Source: Lysobacter sp. 5GHs7-4
GTDB lineage: Bacteria; Pseudomonadota; Gammaproteobacteria; Xanthomonadales; Xanthomonadaceae
Direction: 5' to 3'
Assembly: GCF_021284765.1 (NCBI RefSeq)
Contig: NZ_CP089924.1
Coordinates: forward strand, 1,072,001 to 1,136,000
Length of the DNA stretch: 64,000 nucleotides
Position 1 is the first letter of the stretch; each line of letters opens with the position of its first letter. The position numbers and the translations under genes are program-made. Positions 45,246 through 53,640 of the stretch are shown piece after piece. The notes under the pieces were generated by a model. It did no database searches. It was not told the DNA's origin and was given only the letters and a program-made list of their open reading frames with translations.

Positions 45246-47009
45246 TTACGGAATCAGCGTGCAGCTCGGCGGCTTGGCCGAGGTGAACAACGCGTTGCTC
45301 GCCCATTCCGGGTGATCGATGAAGGGGTTGCGGTTGCCCTGGAAGCTGAAGATCACTTCGTTGCGCTCCAGTTCCGCGGCGTCCACCGGATCCTGCGTGT
45401 GCCAGGCCAGCAGCGTGCTCAGCAGGCCCATGTAGGCCGGCGAGGACGAGGTGATGACGATCTGGCTGCGGTTGTCGGTGAGCTCCAGGTCCGGTTCGCT
45501 CTGGCCGGTCACCGGGTGGGTGCCGCCTTCGTAGCGGATCGCCATGTACATCACCGCGCGCGCCATGTTGCCCTTCATGTGGTTCCAGACCTGGAACGAA
45601 CCGGCGTTGCCGTCGGGCGTCTTGACCCAGTTGGAATTGCCCGGGTACACGCCGCTGCCGCCGCCGTAGCCGGCGTTGGCTTCGGTGACGCGTTCGCCGC
45701 AGCCGCTGGCCAGGGTGCAGTCCGCGTACGGCTTGTTGCCGCGGTCGGCGTTCCAGGTGGCGTCGGTGAGGTACAGCATGTGGGTGTCGGTGTAGGGGCC
45801 GTGCGGCAGGCCGAGGTTGCCGGTGGCGCTGCCGAAGCCCAGCGAGTTGGGCCAGGTGTGTTCGCGGTTGTACTTCAGGCCGCTGCCGCTGCCCGCGCGG
45901 TCGGTGACCTTGAGGTAGCTGCGGTTGCGGTAGGCATCGAGGATGCGGCCCGAATTGTTCGGGTCCTCGTCGGCGATTTCCAGGATGGTCCAGGTGTTGG
46001 TGGTGCCGCCGCTGTACGGATAGACCGTGTGGCCCTTGATGGTCTCGTGCAGCGAGCAGCGCAGCTGGCTGGCGCTGCTGGTGTTGACGTGCGCGTAGTA
46101 GCCGCCGCCGCTGCCGCCGCTGGCGACGTTGAAGTTCACCACGGTGTTCGCCGCCGGATGCGCGCCGCCGCTGTCGGTGACCTGCGCGGCGACCACGGTG
46201 TAGGTGCAGCTTTCGCCGGCGACCAGGGCGGTGCCGGTGGAGGCGGTGAAGCTGGTGCCGCTGGACGGGTAGGTCAGCGCGACCGTGCCCGAGCTTGCGC
46301 AGCTCAGCGTGAGCGCGCCGCTGCCCAGGGTCACCGCTTCGCTGAAGCTCACCTGCAGATCGCCGGCGGCGGGGAAGCTGTTGCTGCCGCTGGTCGGCGT
46401 GGTCGAGGTGACGGTGGGTGCCGGGTTGGGCGTGGAGAAGGTCTGACCGGCGTTGCAGGCGCCGAAGCTCTGCGTAGCCGAGGGCTGCCAGGCGAAGTTG
46501 GCGTAAGCGCTGCCGGTGCCGGACAGGCGCAGCGAGGTGCCGGCCGCCGTCGAGCCGCTCTCGGACACCGGCAGGTTGCTGCTGGTCATGCCCGAGGCCG
46601 GACCGCCCGATGCGGTGATCGCGCCTTCGTAGCTCAGGAACTGGACCACGTTGCCGCTGCCGTCGACCAGGGCGAAGCCGTCGTTGCTGCCGTTCTGGAT
46701 GCCGTTGGTGGGATAGCTGAGCACGGCGATGCGCACGCTGCCGCCGCAGGCGACCACGCTGCCGGCCGGCAGCAGGTCGTTGTCGTAGCTGGTGGCGGCC
46801 GAGGGCGTGGCGCCGTTGTACAGGTAGATGCGGTAGTTGCTGAGGGTTTCGCCGGCAGTGGCGACCACCTCGATCTTCTCGCCGACGTCGCCGCTGGAGG
46901 TGGCGTCGTCGTAGTGGAATTCGTTGATGAAGACGGCGGCCGGCGCGGCGGTGGGCAGCGCGGCGGCCAATAGCACGGCGATGCTGGAACGACGTAATGA
47001 CAACGACAT
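45246..47009 (-). CDS. Secreted endonuclease I family nuclease with lamin-tail and Ig-like domains
   Basis: A 587-residue extracellular nuclease. The signal peptide is residues 1 to about 24. A lamin-tail (LTD) domain begins AVFINEFHYDDATSSGDVGEKIEVVA, a bacterial Ig-like domain (about 195-300) begins PAPTVTSTTPTSGSNSFPAAGDLQVSFSEAV, and an endonuclease I (EndA/NucM type) domain has its His-Me finger in LKYNREHTWPNSLGF (catalytic His), HMLYLTDATWNADRGN and FQVWNHMKGNMARAVMYMAIRYEG. It should degrade DNA outside the cell for nutrient or phosphate scavenging, or prey lysis. It is monocistronic with its own terminator. Confidence 0.93.
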   Translation of the reverse strand: MSLSLRRSSIAVLLAAALPTAAPAAVFINEFHYDDATSSGDVGEKIEVVATAGETLSNYRIYLYNGATPSAATSYDNDLLPAGSVVACGGSVRIAVLSYPTNGIQNGSNDGFALVDGSGNVVQFLSYEGAITASGGPASGMTSSNLPVSESGSTAAGTSLRLSGTGSAYANFAWQPSATQSFGACNAGQTFSTPNPAPTVTSTTPTSGSNSFPAAGDLQVSFSEAVTLGSGALTLSCASSGTVALTYPSSGTSFTASTGTALVAGESCTYTVVAAQVTDSGGAHPAANTVVNFNVASGGSGGGYYAHVNTSSASQLRCSLHETIKGHTVYPYSGGTTNTWTILEIADEDPNNSGRILDAYRNRSYLKVTDRAGSGSGLKYNREHTWPNSLGFGSATGNLGLPHGPYTDTHMLYLTDATWNADRGNKPYADCTLASGCGERVTEANAGYGGGSGVYPGNSNWVKTPDGNAGSFQVWNHMKGNMARAVMYMAIRYEGGTHPVTGQSEPDLELTDNRSQIVITSSSPAYMGLLSTLLAWHTQDPVDAAELERNEVIFSFQGNRNPFIDHPEWASNALFTSAKPPSCTLIP

Positions 47010-47094
47010 CGGGCGACTCCCTTTCCCCAGGTGGTCGCGCGAGTCTAGTCGGCCTTTGTGACATCGCCTGCCGCAGCGCAGCAGGCGCGGTCGT

Positions 47095-47511
47095 TCACAG
47101 CACCACGCGGCTGCCCTTGGTGAGGGTGGCGCGCGGGCGGCCGGTGCGCAGCTCGGCCAGCTGTTCGGCGATTTCCACCAGCGGCGCCTTGGACTTGGTC
47201 GGGGTGTCGCGGAAGGCCACGATCAAGCGCAGTTCCAAGGGATCGTCGACCAGCAGGGCCTCGGCCGCGGCCACCGAATCCATCTCGGTGTCCGCCGACA
47301 AATTCATCTTGCCGCGCCCTGTGGCCAGCCATTCGAACTGCACGCCCGTGATCAGCGCGACCTCGCGCAGATGGGCCACGCTGGGGAACTTGCCCTGTGC
47401 GCTTTCCCAGTGCCCGACCGCGCTGCGCTGCACGCCCACCGCCGCGCCCAGGGCCGCTTGCGACATGCCTGCATGGCGCCGCGCGAGCCGAATCCGTTGT
47501 TGTGGCGTCAT
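47095..47511 (-). CDS. XRE-family helix-turn-helix regulator
   Basis: A 138-residue protein with an N-terminal Cro/C1-type helix-turn-helix (RIRLARRHAGMSQAALGAAVGVQRSAVGHWESAQGKFPSVAHLREVALITGVQFEWLATGRG). A helical C-terminal part carries LELRLIVAFRDTPTKSKAPLVEIAEQLAEL, perhaps for dimerisation. ATG 47511 is chosen since GGAG lies seven bases upstream; the longer frame adds residues with no homology. It is alone. Upstream lie an inverted repeat and a short interval that ends in a plus-strand terminator, suggesting a divergent small transcript under its control. Confidence 0.9.
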   Translation of the reverse strand: MTPQQRIRLARRHAGMSQAALGAAVGVQRSAVGHWESAQGKFPSVAHLREVALITGVQFEWLATGRGKMNLSADTEMDSVAAAEALLVDDPLELRLIVAFRDTPTKSKAPLVEIAEQLAELRTGRPRATLTKGSRVVL

Positions 47512-47555
47512 CCTTACGCTCCTTGTTGAGGGGTTTTTGCCTACAAAATAGCCAT

Positions 47556-47616
47556 TTGCTACCACCGGTCACTAGGCGACCGATAGTGAGAATACCTTGT
47601 GTGCTTTCGGTAGCAA
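47556..47616. promoter_or_regulatory. Inverted repeat upstream of the XRE gene, possible operator
   Basis: TTGCTACC (47556-47563) and GGTAGCAA (47609-47616) are perfect 8-base arms 45 bases apart. Between them GGTCACTAGG and CGATAGTGAG form a second imperfect dyad. The position, 45-105 bases before the XRE start codon, suits cooperative binding by the regulator to its own control region. Confidence 0.5.
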
Positions 47617-47836
47617 GTTGAGCCCGAAGGGGGGTTCAAAGTCAATGGCGACGGCGTTCAGCCTTTCGCGATGCCACCAGGAGTCGGCAAATTTCGCGAC
47701 CGGGGACCTAGAAAATGTGACGTGGAGTGAACAACATCCACTCACGCCAACAAGGACGTCGGCAAACGACACGAGGTCGGTTCGGGGGAAGGGGCGCAGG
47801 ATCGCGCCATGCTGAGGACGGCCATCTCCGCACCAA

Positions 47837-47870
47837 AGAGCGCGTTCCACGGGACGCGCTCTTTTCTTTT
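47837..47870 (+). terminator. Orphan Rho-independent terminator
   Basis: AGAGCGCGT / ACGCGCTCT arms followed by TTTTCTTTT on the plus strand. No recognised plus-strand gene lies upstream within 2.7 kb, so it probably ends an unannotated short transcript. Confidence 0.75.
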
Positions 47871-48101
47871 GGGCGATCCGAACGCAGTGCCGCCGCAACG
47901 CGGCGCACCTGCACGCACCTGGTTTTCGTCGCCGCGCATAACGCGGATCGCGGCGTTTCTCCCCATGCCTTTCCGACGCCGCGATTCGCGCTTGTTCGCA
48001 GGGTCGCGCCGGCCGCGTCGTCGTGGCGTAAAGGCGTGAGCGGCCGCGCCGTTCGACACGCCATCGCGACACGCCGATCGCGACGCGTCCCCGCCTGCTG
48101 C

Positions 48102-48126
48102 CTGTAGGAGCGGCGTGAGCCGCGGC
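48102..48126 (+). repeat. Solo REP palindrome
   Basis: CTGTAGGAGCGGCGTGAGCC followed by GCGGCG: the same sequence that opens composite repeats A, B1 and B2, here without the rest of the element. Confidence 0.82.
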
Positions 48127-48283
48127 GACCGCCAACCCGCACCGGCGGCGCAGCCTCCGGATCCCGCACGACCCGCCGACTCCCGCGCCTTGGGCGCGCG
48201 CTCGACGGCCGCCCCGTCAGGCGCCCCGGCCCCGAATCCCGGACGGCTCCGCAGGCCGCGCTGGCGCCGTCGCTCGCCGGGCG

Positions 48284-48311
48284 CTTGAAAAGCCCCGTCC
48301 CCGCCCCATCT
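48284..48311 (+). promoter_or_regulatory. Sigma-32 (RpoH) heat-shock promoter of groES-groEL
   Basis: CTTGAA (48284-48289), a 14-base spacer and CCCCATCT (48304-48311) match the RpoH consensus CTTGAA-N13-17-CCCCATNT. It lies 114 bases upstream of the groES start codon. Confidence 0.85.
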
Positions 48312-48351
48312 CCTGGCTATCCCGGTCCGCCGGGCGTTTTTGTCCCCGGCA

Positions 48352-48378
48352 TTGGCACTCTGCTGGGGCGACTGCTAA
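48352..48378 (+). promoter_or_regulatory. CIRCE operator (HrcA) overlapping a vegetative promoter
   Basis: TTGGCACTC (48352-48360), nine bases, then GACTGCTAA (48370-48378) is a near-perfect CIRCE element (TTAGCACTC-N9-GAGTGCTAA). It overlaps a possible sigma-70 promoter: TTGGCA at 48352-48357 and TAAAAT at 48376-48381 with an 18-base spacer. HrcA binding here would block that promoter. Confidence 0.88.
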
Positions 48379-48424
48379 AATTCACGTTCTTTCTCCACCC
48401 ATTCAGTCACTTACAGAGGTCGTC

Positions 48425-48712
48425 ATGAATCTCAAGCCGCTCTATGACCGCGTCGTGGTCAAGCCGATCGAAGCCGACGAAATTTCCGCCGGCGGCATCA
48501 TCATCCCGGACGCCGCCAAGGAAAAGTCGACCAAGGGCGAAGTCGTCGCCATCGGCGAAGGCAAGGCGCTGGACAACGGCAGCCTGCGCGCACCGAAGCT
48601 CAAGGTCGGCGACAAGGTCATCTACGGCCAGTACTCGGGCAGCTCCTACAAGCAGGACGGCATCGAATACAAGATCCTCAAGGAAGACGACGTTTTCGCG
48701 ATCGTCGGCTAA
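48425..48712 (+). CDS. groES: Co-chaperonin GroES
   Basis: The lid of the GroEL folding chamber; 95 residues as usual. It starts [19 protein letters not shown], has the mobile loop [26 protein letters not shown] that contacts GroEL, and ends [20 protein letters not shown] lies about seven bases before ATG. It is the first gene of groES-groEL, with a 106-base spacer, and is controlled by the RpoH-type promoter and CIRCE operator upstream. Confidence 0.99.
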   Translation: MNLKPLYDRVVVKPIEADEISAGGIIIPDAAKEKSTKGEVVAIGEGKALDNGSLRAPKLKVGDKVIYGQYSGSSYKQDGIEYKILKEDDVFAIVG

Positions 48713-48803
48713 GCGCCGCGACGGGGCCCACGCGATTCGAGTAGCGCTTGCGCTGCGATTCCGCCCCGTACGCCCTCCGCTCTTCCTCATTCCCAATCCC
48801 TAA

Positions 48804-50459
<1,656 letters not shown>

Positions 50460-50490
50460 TCCACCGTTCGCCGTTCGCGCGAAACGAAAA

Positions 50491-50517
50491 ACCCCGCCGC
50501 GAGGCGGGGTTTTTTTT
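50491..50517 (+). terminator. Terminator of groES-groEL
   Basis: ACCCCGCC / GGCGGGGT arms with a GCGA loop and eight T on the plus strand, 31 bases after groEL. Confidence 0.93.
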
Positions 50518-50572
50518 GCGCGTTACCAAGGCACCGAGGCCGGTTCGGCCGATACGCCCTGCGCGGGCATCC

Positions 50573-50953
50573 TCACATGAACGAGGGTCGGGTCGAGCTG
50601 GCGTGCTCGATCGTAAACCGGGTGGTCATGCCGATGACCTCGAAGTAGCTCGCCTGGCCGAAGAACGGCGTGAACCTCATGGTGGGACCGTTGCGCCGCA
50701 CGCCGCCGATCGCGCCTACGCGCAGGCGCACGCTGTCGCCTTCTTGCAGGCGCTCGCCATGGAAGCGCAGCGTGGTCAGGTCGATGCGGCGGTGTCGTCC
50801 CGTCGACAAGCGGCCCAGGCTGTTGGTCTGGCTGATCAGCCGATCGTCGACCAAACGCTGGATGACGAAGCGCAGGACGAAAATGGCGTTGTTGACGATG
50901 ACCAGATGCTGGTTCGGCACGTCTCGATCATCGGGATGTCCAAAGCGTTGCAT
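50573..50953 (-). CDS. Unknown beta-rich protein, tandem paralogue 1
   Basis: A 126-residue soluble protein with no signal peptide, not recognised. It shares most of its core with the adjacent gene: RFV.QRLVD.RLISQT..LGR....RRIDLTTLRFHGE.LQ.GD.VRLR.GA.GGVRRNGP...F.P, ending FEVIGMTTRFTIEHASSTRPSFM. The alternating pattern suggests a beta-barrel or beta-sandwich. GAGG lies eight bases before ATG 50953. It lies 33 bases downstream of its paralogue and is probably in the same transcript. It is convergent with groEL. Confidence 0.8.
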   Translation of the reverse strand: MQRFGHPDDRDVPNQHLVIVNNAIFVLRFVIQRLVDDRLISQTNSLGRLSTGRHRRIDLTTLRFHGERLQEGDSVRLRVGAIGGVRRNGPTMRFTPFFGQASYFEVIGMTTRFTIEHASSTRPSFM

Positions 50954-50986
50954 GGCTTAGACCTCGTGCGCAGGAAGGTGGGCAAG

Positions 50987-51340
50987 CTAGTGTTGACGGA
51001 CCGAAAACGCCAAGGTCGTGCCGCGCACCTCGAAGCGCGCGACCTCGCCGCTGGGCGCGAACGCCACCAAGGGGCCGTTGCGCCGCACTCCGCCGACCGC
51101 GCCGATGCGCAGGCGCACGTGATCGCCGACCTGCAAGGCCTCGCCATGGAAACGCAGCGTGGTCAGATCGATTCGGTAGGTCTGATGGGCCCGCATGCGG
51201 CCGAGGATGCGGGTCTGGCTGATCAGTCGGCCGTCGACCAGGCGTTGCACGACGAAGCGCGCCACGAAGGCGCCCATGTGGGTGTAGTCGATGTAGTGGT
51301 AATGCGGTTCCGATTCCCCGGACGCTACTGGCGTGTGCAT
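50987..51340 (-). CDS. Unknown beta-rich protein, tandem paralogue 2
   Basis: A 117-residue paralogue of 50573-50953, first in the pair. Its N-terminus differs (MHTPVASGESEPHYHYIDYTHMGAFVA, histidine/tyrosine-rich), then RFVVQRLVDGRLISQTRILGRM..HQTYRIDLTTLRFHGEALQVGDHVRLRIGAVGGVRRNGPLVAF follows. ATG 51340 has a strong GGGAGGGGGG just upstream; the longer frame to 51514 has arginine-rich sequence unlike protein. The conserved GD.VRLR.GA.GGVRRNGP motif may be a ligand or RNA/carbohydrate contact. Function unknown. Confidence 0.8.
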   Translation of the reverse strand: MHTPVASGESEPHYHYIDYTHMGAFVARFVVQRLVDGRLISQTRILGRMRAHQTYRIDLTTLRFHGEALQVGDHVRLRIGAVGGVRRNGPLVAFAPSGEVARFEVRGTTLAFSVRQH

Positions 51341-51543
51341 GGCAGGCCCCCCTCCCGTGTGCGCAGCAAGCTGTTTGCGGAGTCTACGTGAAGACCAGCG
51401 GTCCCGGCGGTGGTTCCCGGCCGCGTTGGCCCCGCGCGATTCGGCGGATTGCTTGGCCGGTCCGCGTCGATGGGCGGCACGCGCGTTTACCGCCGCCCTC
51501 GCATGAGCGGACAATGGCGGCCTGATCCAGCAACGGAGGCGGG

Positions 51544-53448
51544 ATGCGATCCAGCCGGCGGTTCCCCCAGACGATCGTGCTCGCCCTGGCCTGGCTGTTG
51601 CTCAGCGGCTGCGCGGTGGTCTCGGTCAAACAGCACAAGGCCGGCGATGCCGCGATCGCGCGTCGCGCCGACGTGCTCAGCAGCGGCAAGCTCAGCGCCG
51701 ACGCGGCCACCACCCTGGCCGCGGCCGGCCTGGACAGCGATGTCTGCACCCGCGATCCGGCGCCCTGCGCGCAGCAACTGCGCGACGCGGTGCCGGTGGA
51801 GGCCTGGCTGGCCACCGCCGCCGAACTGCACCTGGCGCGCCTGCAATCGGACAAGCAGGCGCAGGCCGCCGACGCGCCCCTGCGCACCCAGCTCGCGGCC
51901 GATGCCGCGCGCTGGTCTTACGCCTATTTGTTCCTGACCCCGCGCACGCCCGAGCAGCGCGTGTTCGAATCGCGCCAGCAGCGTGTGCTGGCGATCTACA
52001 ACCGCGCGGTCGAGCTGCTGGCCCAGGCCACCTTCGAGGCCAGCCGGGCCCAGGGCGGCGTCGGCAGTTCGCCGGTGCGGGTGGGCGAGCTCGAGACTAC
52101 GGTGGTCCTGCACGGCTTCGAAGCCAGCCAGCTCAGCAGCCAGCCCGACGAACTGCTGGCCTCCGACACCCTGGGCTTCGACAACTTGCGCGCGGTGTAT
52201 CGCCGCGACGGTTTCGGTTCCAGCGTGGTCGCGGTGTATCCGCGCCCGCAGCGCGATCCCGACCAGACCCAGGTCGCCTACCGCGACACCCGCTACTTGC
52301 CGGTGACCGTGACCATGCGTTTCCCGGGCGACAGCCTGGATGCGGTGTTGGCCAGCCGTGAGCTGCGCGTGGACGCGTACAACCCGTATCGGATCGACAG
52401 CGAAACCATCGCCGGGCGCACCGTGCCGCTGGCGGCGAATTTCTCAGCCGCTTACGGCGTGTGGCTGGCGCGTTCGGACTTGGCCCGGCTGAGCCTGGCC
52501 AGCCTGCTCAAGCCGCGTCAGAGCACGGTGTTCAAACCGCGCGTGTATCTCAACCAGCCTTACGATCCGGACAAGCGCGTCATCATCCTGGTGCATGGCC
52601 TGGCCAGCAGTCCCGAGGCCTGGGTCAATCTGGCCAACGAACTGCTGGGCGACGACGAGCTGCGCGATCACTACCAGGTGTGGCAGGTGTTTTATCCGAC
52701 CAACCTGGGCCTGCTCGCGAGCCGGCAATCGATCGACGCCGCGCTGCAGTCCACATTCCGCCACTACGACCCGGACGGCAACGATGCCGCCAGCCACGAG
52801 GCGGTGCTGGTCGGCCACAGCATGGGCGGTGTGATCGCGCGCCTGTTGGTCAGCGACAGCGGCGAGCGCGTGCTCGATGCCAGCCTGGCCTCGTTCTCGC
52901 CCGAGCAAATCGCGCGCCTGCGCCAGGAGCCGCTGGTACGCGGTTTGACCGTGTTCACGCCGATGCCGCAGGTCGGGCGCGTGGTGTTCATGGCGGCGCC
53001 GCACCGCGGCGCGGGCGTGGCCGATGGCTGGGCCCTGCGGGTGGTGCGCAAACTGATCGGGCTGCCGTTCGAGGTGCTGCGCGAGACCGCCGAGCTGGCG
53101 CAACGCGCCGACGTCGACGATCAGGCGCTGCAGAAGATCGGTTTCCGCAAGGGCCGGCCGCCGACCGGGCCCGACGATCTGAGCCCGACTTCGTGGTTCA
53201 TGCACGTCACCGAGGGCGTGACGATGGAGCCGGGCCTGCCGTTCCACACCATCGTCGGCCACAAGGACCCGGCGGTGCCGCTGGCGCAGTCCAGCGACGG
53301 CTACGTGCCGTACGCCAGCGCGCATCTGGACGGTGCGGTCTCGGAGTTGGCGATCGCTTCCGGCCACAGCGTGCAAGAGACCCCGCAGGCGATCATCGAG
53401 CTGCGCCGGATCCTGCGTGAGGACGAACGCGCGCACGCGAAGCATTGA
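51544..53448 (+). CDS. Alpha/beta-hydrolase (lipase/esterase-like) lipoprotein
   Basis: A 634-residue envelope lipoprotein. The signal peptide has lipobox LLSGC (Cys23), then a helical/beta N-terminal part of roughly 330 residues, then an alpha/beta hydrolase with RVIILVHGLASSPEAW (oxyanion hole), the nucleophile elbow VLVGHSMGGVIARLL, VFMAAPHRGAG and, near the end, PFHTIVGHKDPAVPLAQSSDGYVPYASAHLDG and ASGHSVQE (likely Asp and His). Bacterial homologues are annotated as triacylglycerol-lipase-like or PGAP1-like. GGAGG lies just upstream of ATG 51544. Monocistronic; substrate unknown. Confidence 0.88.
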   Translation: MRSSRRFPQTIVLALAWLLLSGCAVVSVKQHKAGDAAIARRADVLSSGKLSADAATTLAAAGLDSDVCTRDPAPCAQQLRDAVPVEAWLATAAELHLARLQSDKQAQAADAPLRTQLAADAARWSYAYLFLTPRTPEQRVFESRQQRVLAIYNRAVELLAQATFEASRAQGGVGSSPVRVGELETTVVLHGFEASQLSSQPDELLASDTLGFDNLRAVYRRDGFGSSVVAVYPRPQRDPDQTQVAYRDTRYLPVTVTMRFPGDSLDAVLASRELRVDAYNPYRIDSETIAGRTVPLAANFSAAYGVWLARSDLARLSLASLLKPRQSTVFKPRVYLNQPYDPDKRVIILVHGLASSPEAWVNLANELLGDDELRDHYQVWQVFYPTNLGLLASRQSIDAALQSTFRHYDPDGNDAASHEAVLVGHSMGGVIARLLVSDSGERVLDASLASFSPEQIARLRQEPLVRGLTVFTPMPQVGRVVFMAAPHRGAGVADGWALRVVRKLIGLPFEVLRETAELAQRADVDDQALQKIGFRKGRPPTGPDDLSPTSWFMHVTEGVTMEPGLPFHTIVGHKDPAVPLAQSSDGYVPYASAHLDGAVSELAIASGHSVQETPQAIIELRRILREDERAHAKH

Positions 53449-53640
53449 GGCTGCGGCGCGCTACTGCGGCGCACGAAGCCGATACCCGCGCCGGTGCGGT
53501 TGTCACCGCACCCTAAGGCTCGCGACGCATGAAGAGCGGCGTCCCGTAGGATGCGCAGAGCCAAAGGCGAGCCGCATCGTCGCGACTCGCCCGGCTCCCG
53601 CGCCGATGCGCTGGTCACCGCGCCCTACGACGCCCCGTCT

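Larger units (their letters stand above)
47617..48283 (+). other. Gene-poor interval between the XRE gene and the groES promoter
   Basis: It contains a plus-strand terminator at 47837-47870 and a solo REP palindrome at 48102-48126. A short open frame at 47642-47815 has no recognisable homology and unremarkable composition. A short transcript ending at the terminator is possible. Nothing else was seen. Confidence 0.55.

Noticed and set aside
44878..47064. 728-residue minus-strand frame over the endonuclease
   Set aside because: It is Arg/Gln/His-rich with no domain; the frame encoding the signal peptide, LTD and endonuclease I motifs is the real gene.
47642..47815. Short open frame divergent from the XRE gene
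   Set aside because: No ribosome-binding site, no recognisable similarity, and Ser/Thr/Arg composition like non-coding DNA here; kept only as a possible transcript.
53449..53640. Possible repeat or RNA between the convergent lipoprotein and multicopper oxidase genes
   Set aside because: Only weak REP-like fragments were seen, without a full palindrome or terminator.
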